DNA of 5,126 nucleotides. It comes from Armatimonadota bacterium. GTDB taxonomy: Bacteria; Actinomycetota; Acidimicrobiia; Spongiisociales; UBA5794. Below are positions 1-4,975 of this stretch, in pieces. The notes below the pieces were generated by a model. The model was not told the origin of the DNA, ran no database searches, and saw only the letters and a program-made list of their open reading frames with translations. The stretch covers positions 1 through 5,126 of the forward strand of contig QQUL01000152.1 in the NCBI GenBank assembly GCA_008501565.1, read 5' to 3'. The number at the start of each line of letters is the position of its first letter. The stretch's first letter is position 1. A program made the position numbers and the translations under genes.

Positions 1-351
1 GGATCCAGCCGGCAGGCGCTCATGGGTGGAGTCAACCTTGCGGCCGAACGCGGTCATTCCCTGATCGTGTGCCCTGAGGGAACACGGAGTGGGGCCGACG
101 AGTTGCTTCCGTTCAAGAAGGGGGCGTTCCGCATCGCGATCGATACCGGACTTCCCATTCTCCCCGTCGTCATTGAAGGAACCAACCGCATATCGACTCC
201 CGGGTCCAAACTCTTCTATCCCGGTCATGCCAAGATCCGGGTCCTCCCACCCGTTGAGACCGCCAATCTCACGAATAGGGACAACCTGACCTCCCTGATG
301 CGTACCACCGAGGAAGCAATCACCAAGTCGTACCAAGAACTCCACAGCTGA
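1..351 (+). CDS. plsC: 1-acyl-sn-glycerol-3-phosphate acyltransferase (PlsC/LPLAT family), C-terminal part
   Basis: The reading frame is open from base 1 to a TGA at 349-351 and gives 116 residues; the start lies left of the window. The family transfers an acyl group from acyl-CoA or acyl-ACP to lysophosphatidic acid, making phosphatidic acid at the inner face of the membrane. Visible hallmarks are the block III motif VCPEGTRS (window residues 23-30), followed by FKKGAF (38-43), and block IV LPILPVVI (51-58). The catalytic HX4D block and the acceptor-binding block II would lie upstream and cannot be checked. An internal ATG at 22 is not the start, because conserved-looking sequence (SSRQAL) precedes it in frame. 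The C-terminus is short, as in compact bacterial PlsC proteins, with no extra domain. The gene converges on imuB, with two hairpins directly after the stop. The family call is firm; exact substrate and gene symbol are less so. Confidence 0.88.
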   Translation, partial: GSSRQALMGGVNLAAERGHSLIVCPEGTRSGADELLPFKKGAFRIAIDTGLPILPVVIEGTNRISTPGSKLFYPGHAKIRVLPPVETANLTNRDNLTSLMRTTEEAITKSYQELHS

Positions 352-380
352 TCCCTCTCCCCGTCCGACGTCCGACGTCG

Positions 381-427
381 GCAACCCGACTGCATCGGGT
401 TGCTTGGAGTCCAACAAGTTGGACTCC
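381..427. terminator. Two tandem perfect hairpins between convergent plsC and imuB
   Basis: Hairpin 1 pairs GCAACCCGA (381-389) with TCGGGTTGC (395-403), a perfect 9-bp stem with a 5-nt loop. Hairpin 2 pairs GGAGTCCAAC (406-415) with GTTGGACTCC (418-427); allowing a 4-nt loop this is a 9-bp stem. They are two bases apart, start 30 bp after the plsC stop, and lie 57 bp beyond the imuB stop. Both fold on either strand, so they could end transcription from both sides. There is no T-tract on either flank, which is tolerated for terminators in high-GC actinobacteria. Termination is inferred; the hairpins are seen directly. Confidence 0.6.
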
Positions 428-441
428 TGACTTCTGAATTC

Positions 442-477
442 GGTCATCGGTAGTCGGTCATCTGTCATCTGTCATCT
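442..477. repeat. Degenerate heptanucleotide tandem array (GTCATCT type)
   Basis: The units read GGTCATC (442-448), GGTAGTC (449-455), then after one G three exact GTCATCT units at 457-463, 464-470 and 471-477. The period is 7 bp, with a phase slip of one base in the middle. The array lies between the hairpins and the imuB stop, in non-coding DNA. It resembles the short tandemly repeated repetitive (STRR) heptamers described in cyanobacteria. Its function is unknown. Confidence 0.75.
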
Positions 478-483
478 GATTTC

Positions 484-1956
484 TCAGTCATACACACCTA
501 TCAAGTAGGTCGATCCCTCTCGGATCTCACAGAGATACGCTCCTGTTGACGTGACGATCTGATAGCGATCGGCCGATGACTCCCCACTCCACCACCGCCC
601 GACACTCCGCCATGGTCCCGCCCATGACAGCACGGGCACCCAGCGGCTCTTCAACCGCACATGCTCTGGCATTCCATGTACCCATGACACCTCGAAGGGA
701 ACGGGAACTGGCGGAACAAGCGCGGGCGCGGGGCTCGGAATCTGACCGGGCCACGGAGCCTCCGGATCATGGGCAGAGGGGCCAGGCTGATCCCCCCATC
801 GTGTCCACTGAACTCGCTGATTGGGATCTCTCCCACCTTGAGGAGCTGCCACCACGAGATTGTCAGCTCCGGCAATCGCCTGAACCTCGACGAAGGTTCG
901 CTGCATCTCCTCAAAGGACCCGGCATCCTCCTCCAGAGCCATCTGCCTTCCGGAACCGGAGAGGTCAGCTGGCTCGAGCCGAAGTGTCACAAGTCCGCCC
1001 CGTACACCCGATGACACACCTTCGATCCATGCACGAAGCTGCCAACGGACCCGATCGGCAAGTGTCCGATCATTGAAGGGGTCGCTGCTACGCCATGTCC
1101 GTACCCTGACCGTCCCGTCACCGGCGGTTGCCGTCACGATCACCCGATGGGGAGCAAGCCCCAAGAAGGCCAGACCGGAGATCAAGCGCTGTGAAAGGTT
1201 CTTGGCAGAGAATGATGCCTGCGCAAAGTCGTTGATTGGTGGGTCGAAACTGGACTCGACGGAAGGGTCCTTCTGGATTGTCCGTGGATCGATGCTGCGG
1301 TCGAGCCCCCGTGCAAGACGGTGAGCGTCGATGCCCTCCCTGCCGAAGCGTGACACGATTGCGTGTTTGGGAAGCTCTGCAAGTGAGCCAAGGGTGGTGA
1401 TGCCAAGCCATCGGAAGGTCGCTGCGAGGTCCTCGCTCGTCAGTGTTCCGACATCGAGGGACGCGAGAAAGGCAGCGTCGTCATCGACGATCAACTCCGG
1501 CGCTTCGATCGTTGTTGCTCGTACTGCCTGCTGCGATGCGAACGGGCCTGCAGCCAACCCGATGCGATGGTCGCCGCCAAACTCGGACAGCTCCTTGGAT
1601 ACTCGTTCAACAAGCGGAGCTTCTCCCCCGTAGTAGCGAACTGCCCCGTCGATCGGTAGGAACAGGAGTCCGGGCGAAGCAATCTCCACCCGTGGCACGA
1701 TCGCTTCGATTGCAGCAACGACCGGTTCGAACCGAGCCATGTCGGCGGTTGGATCGCTGACGACGGTCACGATGGTCGGACAGATCGCTTCAGCCGATCT
1801 GCGCTGCATCCCCACTGCAACCCCCAGTGCTGCAGCTGGCTCGTTGCGCGCAACAACCTTGTTCGCTGCATCAACCGCTTGGGCTGGCTGGTCAAGCGAG
1901 ACGTCTGGACGTCTGAGTGCCCATGTGGGATACCACACGCAGATTGTTCGTTCCAT
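484..1956 (-). CDS. imuB: ImuB, Y-family DNA polymerase-like hub protein of the mutasome
   Basis: The 490-residue protein has the Y-family fold order: palm and fingers (about 1-165), helix-hairpin-helix thumb (about 184-219, LGITTLGSLAELP to FGREGIDAHRLARGLD), little finger (about 231-340), then an ImuB-type tail. The acidic residues of an active polymerase are missing. The N-terminal strand reads TICVWYPTW instead of a D-x-D segment, and the SIDE-like site is replaced by LPIDGAVRYYGG (100-111). This fits ImuB as a non-catalytic scaffold linking ImuA, DnaE2 and the sliding clamp in error-prone lesion bypass. The C-terminus (RWGDQ near 387, PWPGQIPSPAPA 401-412, SWAGPW 444-449, RWW 454-456, YLIGVYD end) is typical of actinobacterial ImuB. 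The segment QRVQWTRWG (380-388) is the only candidate clamp-binding site I see, and it is degenerate. The ATG at 1956 is preceded by AGAGGACG; it lies inside imuA, implying translational coupling. No dnaE2 follows; the next gene is convergent. Confidence 0.93.
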   Translation of the reverse strand: MERTICVWYPTWALRRPDVSLDQPAQAVDAANKVVARNEPAAALGVAVGMQRRSAEAICPTIVTVVSDPTADMARFEPVVAAIEAIVPRVEIASPGLLFLPIDGAVRYYGGEAPLVERVSKELSEFGGDHRIGLAAGPFASQQAVRATTIEAPELIVDDDAAFLASLDVGTLTSEDLAATFRWLGITTLGSLAELPKHAIVSRFGREGIDAHRLARGLDRSIDPRTIQKDPSVESSFDPPINDFAQASFSAKNLSQRLISGLAFLGLAPHRVIVTATAGDGTVRVRTWRSSDPFNDRTLADRVRWQLRAWIEGVSSGVRGGLVTLRLEPADLSGSGRQMALEEDAGSFEEMQRTFVEVQAIAGADNLVVAAPQGGRDPNQRVQWTRWGDQPGPSAHDPEAPWPGQIPSPAPALVPPVPVPFEVSWVHGMPEHVRLKSRWVPVLSWAGPWRSVGRWWSGESSADRYQIVTSTGAYLCEIREGSTYLIGVYD

Positions 1957-2581
1957 CGTCCTCTACTTCAATTGTTCGTTCCATGCCCCGCGTCGACTTG
2001 CCTGATGCATCAAGGAGGGTTCGCCTCATCCTGAGGCGCCCATGACCAGCATCCGTTCCAAACCAGGCGACTTCTCTGACCTTGAGGTGGAGATGGGCTA
2101 TTCCGCTCGGGAGCTCACCTACCACGGGACGGAGTACCAGTGGTGTGCGCTGCGTGCGTGCCTTGGCCACAAGCTTGCGTAGCGCTGCATCCTTGACCCC
2201 CGGAGGGACCTCGGCGTAGACACCTCCAACCCCATCAAGCAGAGTTGCCACAATCCTTCCCCACGTGATGATGTCCCCGCTGCGTACGACAACCAGCTGC
2301 TCGGGTTCGATCCCCATCTCCCACGCAGCGGGGGGACTCATCCATCCTCGAACATCGATGCAGGCAAGGGAACCCTTGTTCGCATAGGGAGCAAGGAGTG
2401 CCAGCCCGAGCCGGGTCAGCCCGGAACCCGGGATCCCGCAGAGGCCGGCAACCTGTCCGGGGCCGAGTGAGAAGATCTCCTCAGCCTCACGAATCCCCCG
2501 ATCATCATTCTCTGGGCTGTAGCCGACCACTACGGTGGGTTCATACCCTGGGTACGTATCTTGCTGCAGGCTGGCAACCAC
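1892..2581 (-). CDS. imuA: ImuA-like RecA-fold accessory protein of the mutasome
   Basis: The 229-residue protein lies directly upstream of imuB and overlaps it by 65 nt in another frame. It has a RecA-like core: a glycine-rich loop GIPGSGLT (49-56), and EMGIEPEQLVVVR (88-100), which resembles the RecA stretch with a Leu-Gly-Val-Asp pattern before a Leu-Leu-Val strand. The loop has Leu where Walker A needs Lys, and the strand GGVYAEVPP (119-127) lacks a clear Walker B Asp, so ATP hydrolysis looks doubtful. ImuA/ImuA' proteins bind ImuB and are needed for DnaE2-dependent SOS mutagenesis. The start is a GTG at 2581 with AAGAGGA 8 nt upstream; no better in-frame start is seen nearby. A LexA box and promoter lie about 60 bp upstream. 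Residues 200-204 (MERTI) repeat the first five residues of ImuB because of a DNA repeat. The ImuA assignment rests on position and fold more than on strong sequence motifs. Confidence 0.82.
   Translation of the reverse strand: MVASLQQDTYPGYEPTVVVGYSPENDDRGIREAEEIFSLGPGQVAGLCGIPGSGLTRLGLALLAPYANKGSLACIDVRGWMSPPAAWEMGIEPEQLVVVRSGDIITWGRIVATLLDGVGGVYAEVPPGVKDAALRKLVAKARTQRTPLVLRPVVGELPSGIAHLHLKVREVAWFGTDAGHGRLRMRRTLLDASGKSTRGMERTIEVEDDGTNNLRVVSHMGTQTSRRLA
1943..1984. repeat. 14-bp direct repeat across the imuA/imuB junction, offset 28 bp
   Basis: ATTGTTCGTTCCAT occurs exactly at 1943-1956 and 1971-1984, separated by 14 unrelated bases. On the coding strand each copy reads ATGGAACGAACAAT. The copy at 1956 provides the imuB start (MERTI) and the copy at 1984 encodes MERTI at ImuA residues 200-204. 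The offset of 28 is not a multiple of three, so the two copies serve different frames. Confidence 0.9.
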
Positions 2582-2634
2582 GACTGGTGTCCTCTTGTTC
2601 GATTCACCAGCGTGACGCCCTCCGCCGGAAGGGC

Positions 2635-2663
2635 AGCATAATCGAACATATGTTCGATTACAA
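2635..2663 (-). promoter_or_regulatory. Predicted promoter of imuA-imuB
   Basis: Read on the minus strand, TTGTAA (2663-2658) is followed after exactly 17 bp by TATGCT (2640-2635). Each matches the sigma-70 type consensus at 4 of 6 positions. The 17-bp spacer is filled by the LexA palindrome, the classic arrangement for a repressed SOS promoter. Transcription would begin near 2628, leaving a leader of about 45 nt before the GTG at 2581. The hexamers are inferred by eye. Confidence 0.6.
2639..2660. promoter_or_regulatory. LexA binding site (SOS box), 22-bp perfect palindrome
   Basis: The core TCGAACATATGTTCGA (2642-2657) is fully symmetric and matches the Gram-positive/actinobacterial SOS box form CGAAC-N4-GTTCG. 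Symmetry extends three more bases on each side, to 2639 and 2660. It lies 58 bp upstream of the imuA start and 28 bp past the stop of the Clp-N gene. LexA bound here would block the imuA promoter until RecA-stimulated cleavage after DNA damage. An isolated half site GTTCGA lies at 2597-2602 in the leader. Confidence 0.93.
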
Positions 2664-2688
2664 ATGGGAGGCTTCTGCGCCGATCGCT

Positions 2689-3180
2689 CTATCCGTTGAC
2701 CATCTCGTCGATCTCAGCCCGCGCCGCCACGGCCATCTGGTCTGGTGTCACACCCATGGCCTCGAATGCGCTGCAGGGCGTCGGTTCGCCCGTTTCTGCC
2801 GATACGAGAATGAGGTACGCGCCGTAGAGCTGGGTTCGTTCGGTTCTGACCATGTCAACGACCTGCTTGAACACACGCTGCGCAGATTCCTCCGTCTTGA
2901 GCGGTCCCCTCCCCTTCACCTCGGGTCCGACACTACCCCCATTGCCCTCTGACGATGCGTGCATGTCGTTGATGATTCGGGTGAAGTCGTCTGGGTTGAC
3001 CCCGGCGCGTATGAACGCCCTCCTGGCCGTCCCATCGGGAAGATCCAGCGCCGCGATGATGAGATGCTCGGCGCAGGCAACCGGTACGCCGGCCGATCGA
3101 GCAGCGACATCTGCGGCAGGAAACAGACGGTTCATCGTCCTGATGTCGCCGATACGGTTCCGACGCTTCTTCCGGGCCAC
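2689..3180 (-). CDS. Stand-alone Clp N-terminal domain protein (ClpC2-like)
   Basis: With the GTG start at 3180 this is 163 residues. It shows two Clp-N type repeats: one at about 20-70 (AEHLIIAALDLPDGTARRAF, then GVNPDDF) and a more diverged one at about 98-158 (GAYLILVSAETGEP, then AFEAMGVTPDQM). A Gly-rich linker lies near 79-92. The N-terminus is basic (ARKKRRNR). No AAA+ ATPase domain follows, so it cannot be an unfoldase itself. Clp-N domains bind adaptors, substrates or arginine-phosphorylated proteins for ClpC/ClpP; free-standing versions such as mycobacterial ClpC2 exist. Start choice: this GTG has GGAGG 4 nt upstream. A GTG at 3231 (180 residues), an ATG at 3195 and an ATG at 3135 are alternatives without a clear ribosome site. 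The gene is divergent from dodecin and upstream of imuA on the same strand, with no clear terminator between. Its partner and role are not known from the sequence. Confidence 0.78.
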   Translation of the reverse strand: MARKKRRNRIGDIRTMNRLFPAADVAARSAGVPVACAEHLIIAALDLPDGTARRAFIRAGVNPDDFTRIINDMHASSEGNGGSVGPEVKGRGPLKTEESAQRVFKQVVDMVRTERTQLYGAYLILVSAETGEPTPCSAFEAMGVTPDQMAVAARAEIDEMVNG

Positions 3181-3240
3181 GGCCCCTCCGTTCATGACCG
3201 GAGCCAACTGTACCCGGAGTGGGCGCAGCACGGTCGAGAC

Positions 3241-3270
3241 GGGTAGATTCAGGGACAGACGGAGCTACCC
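3241..3270. other. Inverted repeat in the dodecin / Clp-N divergent gap
   Basis: GGGTAG (3241-3246) and CTACCC (3265-3270) form a 6-bp inverted repeat around 18 bp. It sits just upstream of the dodecin ribosome site and upstream of every Clp-N start candidate. It could be an operator or a weak leader hairpin, but a repeat this short may be chance. I see no convincing promoter hexamers in this gap; TAGATT (3244-3249) is a possible but weak -10 for dodecin. Confidence 0.25.
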
Positions 3271-3272
3271 AG

Positions 3273-3278
3273 AAGGAG
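3273..3278 (+). promoter_or_regulatory. Ribosome binding site of dodecin
   Basis: AAGGAG lies 8 nt upstream of the GTG at 3287. It decides the dodecin start, because the reading frame stays open far upstream (to 2852) across the antisense of the Clp-N gene and would otherwise suggest a false 212-residue protein. Confidence 0.8.
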
Positions 3279-3286
3279 CGTCTCAC

Positions 3287-3490
3287 GTGTCAGTTGCCAA
3301 GGTGATCGAGATCACATCAACTTCCCCCGGATCCTTTGAGGATGCAATCCGAAAAGGAATCGCCAAGGCGCAGCAATCCGTTGAAGGTATACGCGGCGCA
3401 TGGATTTCTGAACACAAGGTCGAACTCGCCGAAGACGGCACGATCAAGCACTTTCGCGTCGACATGAAGCTGACGTTCGTCCTGGAGTAA
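3287..3490 (+). CDS. Dodecin, flavin-binding storage protein
   Basis: This 67-residue protein, starting at GTG, matches dodecins over its full length: strand VAKVIEITSTSP (3-14), helix SFEDAIRKGIAKAQQSVEGI (16-35), then GAWISEH (37-43), EDGTIKHFRVDMK (49-61) and a terminal LTFVLE. Dodecins form hollow dodecamers in the cytoplasm that bind flavin dimers or flavin plus CoA, buffering free FMN/riboflavin. Trp39 corresponds to the Trp that stacks on the flavin. The position held by a flavin-contacting Gln in the halophilic archaeal protein appears to be Arg57 here, as far as I can align by eye, which is the common bacterial form. Length is normal for the family. The gene stands alone, divergent from the Clp-N gene and convergent with paaK, so it is probably monocistronic. 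Confidence 0.93.
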   Translation: MSVAKVIEITSTSPGSFEDAIRKGIAKAQQSVEGIRGAWISEHKVELAEDGTIKHFRVDMKLTFVLE

Positions 3491-3493
3491 TGG

Positions 3494-3524
3494 AGCTTTC
3501 AGCTTTCAGCTCACAGCTTTCAGC
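3494..3524. repeat. Heptanucleotide tandem array (AGCTTTC type)
   Basis: Units are AGCTTTC (3494-3500), AGCTTTC (3501-3507), AGCTCAC (3508-3514), AGCTTTC (3515-3521) and a partial AGC (3522-3524). It begins four bases after the dodecin stop, in the convergent gap. The period is 7 bp, as in the arrays at 442 and 3545, but the unit is unrelated to them. Confidence 0.85.
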
Positions 3525-3544
3525 GCGGGCGCAGGGGACTGTCG

Positions 3545-3565
3545 GTAATCCGTAATCCGTAATCC
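3545..3565. repeat. Heptanucleotide tandem array (GTAATCC type) inside a stem
   Basis: Three exact GTAATCC units occur at 3545-3551, 3552-3558 and 3559-3565, ending seven bases before the paaK stop codon. Flanking bases can pair: GGACT (3536-3540) with AGTCC (3567-3571), and CGG (3543-3545) with CCG (3564-3566), leaving GT bulged. This makes an 8-bp interrupted stem with the array in an 18-nt loop, possibly acting as a terminator for one or both convergent genes. Confidence 0.85.
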
Positions 3566-3572
3566 GAGTCCG

Positions 3573-4874
3573 CTACCCGACCATCAAGGGGTCTCGCTCG
3601 TCGATCTGCTCGAAGACGCGCCTTGCCTTTCCGGCCTCGGATCTCGGCATCGACCCCGGATCACCAACGAGCACCGAGGTTCGCGAGCGAAGACGGGAAT
3701 GAAGTCCGGTTTCGAGACGTGCCCGGATGTTGTCGCGTTGTGGCATGCTCTCGGCTCCGGCGAGTTCACACCGAACGACCATTTCCACCATCGTCCCGCG
3801 CTTGTCAAGCACGATCGCCCACTGGCCCGATACCCCGGGCTCGGCGAGAATCATCGACTCGATCTCTGATGGAAACACGTTGATGCCGCGAATGATCAAC
3901 ATGTCATCGGCTCGACCCGCGATCCGATCCATGCGCTGAAATGTACGACCGCATGCTGCCGGTTCATTGATCAAACGCGTGATGTCCCCGGTGCGGTACC
4001 GGACAACGGGAAGCGCCTCTTTGGTGAGGGTCGTGATGACCAACTCCCCGTACACGCCATCCTCGACCGGGTTGCCGGTCTTTGGATCGACGATTTCGGG
4101 ATAGAAGTGGTCGTCGAAGATGAACGGTGCTCCCTTTCCCTCCACTGATTCCATCGCCACCCCGGGGCCGATGATCTCGGAAAGGCCGTAGACGTCAAGG
4201 GCGTCGATCCCCCATGCTGCTTCGATCTTGGCGCGCATCGACTCCGACCACGGTTCGGCCCCGTGGATGCCGTACTCGACCTTGATCCGATCCATGAGCC
4301 CGGCTTCCTCGGCTCGCTCAGCGAGGAGGAGTGAGAACGACGGTGTCGCGCAAAAGCCGCGGGCTCCGAGATCTGCCAGGAGCTCAACCTGGAAGGCGGT
4401 GTTGCCACCCGACGCCGGGACGACGGTGACACCGAACAACTCGGCACCTCCGTGGAGTCCCAAACCACCGGTGAAGAGCCCGTATCCATGTGCGTTGTGG
4501 AAGACATCGTTTGCACGAGCCCCAGCACAACCGAGCACCCTCGCGTTGACCTCACTGAATACGGCGAGGTCGTTCTTGGTGTATGCGACGATCGTCGGTT
4601 TCCCTGACGTGCCCGACGATGCATGCACCCGGTTGCATGCAGAGACCGGAACGGTCAACATCCCGTAGGGAAAAGCGTTTCGCATCTCGGACTTGACGGT
4701 GAAAGGGAGCTTCGTGATGTCGTCGATCGAAGCTATCTCCCCCACTCCTGCCATCTTCTCCCGCCAATACGGGACCTCTGACGCCTTCAATCGATCAACA
4801 AGATCGACAAGTCGAGCAGTCTGAAGGCGGCGCTTGTCGCCTTTGGGCATTGTCTCGATTTCGGGCTGATACAT
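3573..4874 (-). CDS. paaK: Phenylacetate-CoA ligase
   Basis: This 433-residue cytoplasmic adenylating enzyme converts phenylacetate (or a related aryl acid), ATP and CoA to the CoA thioester and AMP, the entry step of phenylacetate breakdown. Motifs run in family order: phosphate loop HASSGTSGKP (84-93), HGYGLFTGGLGLHGG (129-143), TPSF (177-180), HGAEPWSE (204-211), DVYGLSEIIGPG (227-238), RYRTGD (292-297), hinge and C-terminal domain RADDMLIIRGINVFPSEIE (321-339). The likely catalytic lysine is Lys416 in EAGKARRV (413-420). Length is normal for PaaK. ATG at 4874 is preceded by GGGAG 9 nt upstream. No other paa catabolic gene is in view, so the substrate could be another aryl acid, for example one from anaerobic aromatic amino acid breakdown. 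A second, very similar ligase gene lies immediately upstream on the same strand, so this is a tandem pair. Confidence 0.95.
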   Translation of the reverse strand: MYQPEIETMPKGDKRRLQTARLVDLVDRLKASEVPYWREKMAGVGEIASIDDITKLPFTVKSEMRNAFPYGMLTVPVSACNRVHASSGTSGKPTIVAYTKNDLAVFSEVNARVLGCAGARANDVFHNAHGYGLFTGGLGLHGGAELFGVTVVPASGGNTAFQVELLADLGARGFCATPSFSLLLAERAEEAGLMDRIKVEYGIHGAEPWSESMRAKIEAAWGIDALDVYGLSEIIGPGVAMESVEGKGAPFIFDDHFYPEIVDPKTGNPVEDGVYGELVITTLTKEALPVVRYRTGDITRLINEPAACGRTFQRMDRIAGRADDMLIIRGINVFPSEIESMILAEPGVSGQWAIVLDKRGTMVEMVVRCELAGAESMPQRDNIRARLETGLHSRLRSRTSVLVGDPGSMPRSEAGKARRVFEQIDERDPLMVG

Positions 4875-4975
4875 GCTGGAGCGCTCCCCTCCGTCGCGCG
4901 CTCCAACAATAGTTGCATACTCAGAAACTTCACAATCTCTGTTTGCAGTCTCTCTGCGAGCAAGCGGTTGCGATG
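4875..4975 (-). promoter_or_regulatory. Gap between tandem paaK genes, possible promoter
   Basis: These 101 bp separate the upstream paralogue's stop from the paaK start. On the minus strand TTGTGA and TATTGT lie 18 bp apart (about 4936-4907), each a 4/6 match to sigma-70 type hexamers. A 10-bp palindrome GGAGCGCTCC (4878-4887) covers the leader just before the start codon. No strong terminator is seen, so the pair may also be co-transcribed. The promoter call is weak. Confidence 0.3.

Noticed and set aside
1..6. GGATCC (BamHI site) at the very start, suggesting a cloning junction
   Set aside because: The same hexamer occurs inside the window near 3330, and the acyltransferase frame simply continues to the left edge, so this is probably chance.
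372..381. Palindrome CCGACGTCGG downstream of plsC as an operator
   Set aside because: A 10-bp palindrome in GC-rich DNA after a gene's stop and away from any start is weak, and it partly overlaps the first terminator hairpin.
576..1076. Open frame of 166 codons on + opposite imuB
   Set aside because: It lies wholly antisense to a well-supported ImuB, its translation is Arg/Pro/Ser-rich low-information sequence, and it shows no recognisable domain or ribosome site.
2398..2952. Open frame of 184 codons on + across the imuA start, the SOS promoter and the Clp-N gene
   Set aside because: It runs antisense through two genes and a clear regulatory palindrome and has no recognisable motifs, so it is a GC-rich shadow frame.
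2852..3286. N-terminal extension of dodecin to 212 residues
   Set aside because: The extension is antisense to the Clp-N gene, the dodecin family is about 67-70 residues long, and a good AAGGAG sits 8 nt before the GTG at 3287.
3494..3565. Possible CRISPR array or phage attachment site in the repeat-rich gap
   Set aside because: Units are 7 bp in direct contact with no spacers, and there is no cas gene, integrase or tRNA nearby.
3971..4624. Open frame of 217 codons on - in a second frame of paaK
   Set aside because: It overlaps the core motifs of PaaK in the correct frame and translates to Ser/Arg/Pro-rich sequence without motifs.
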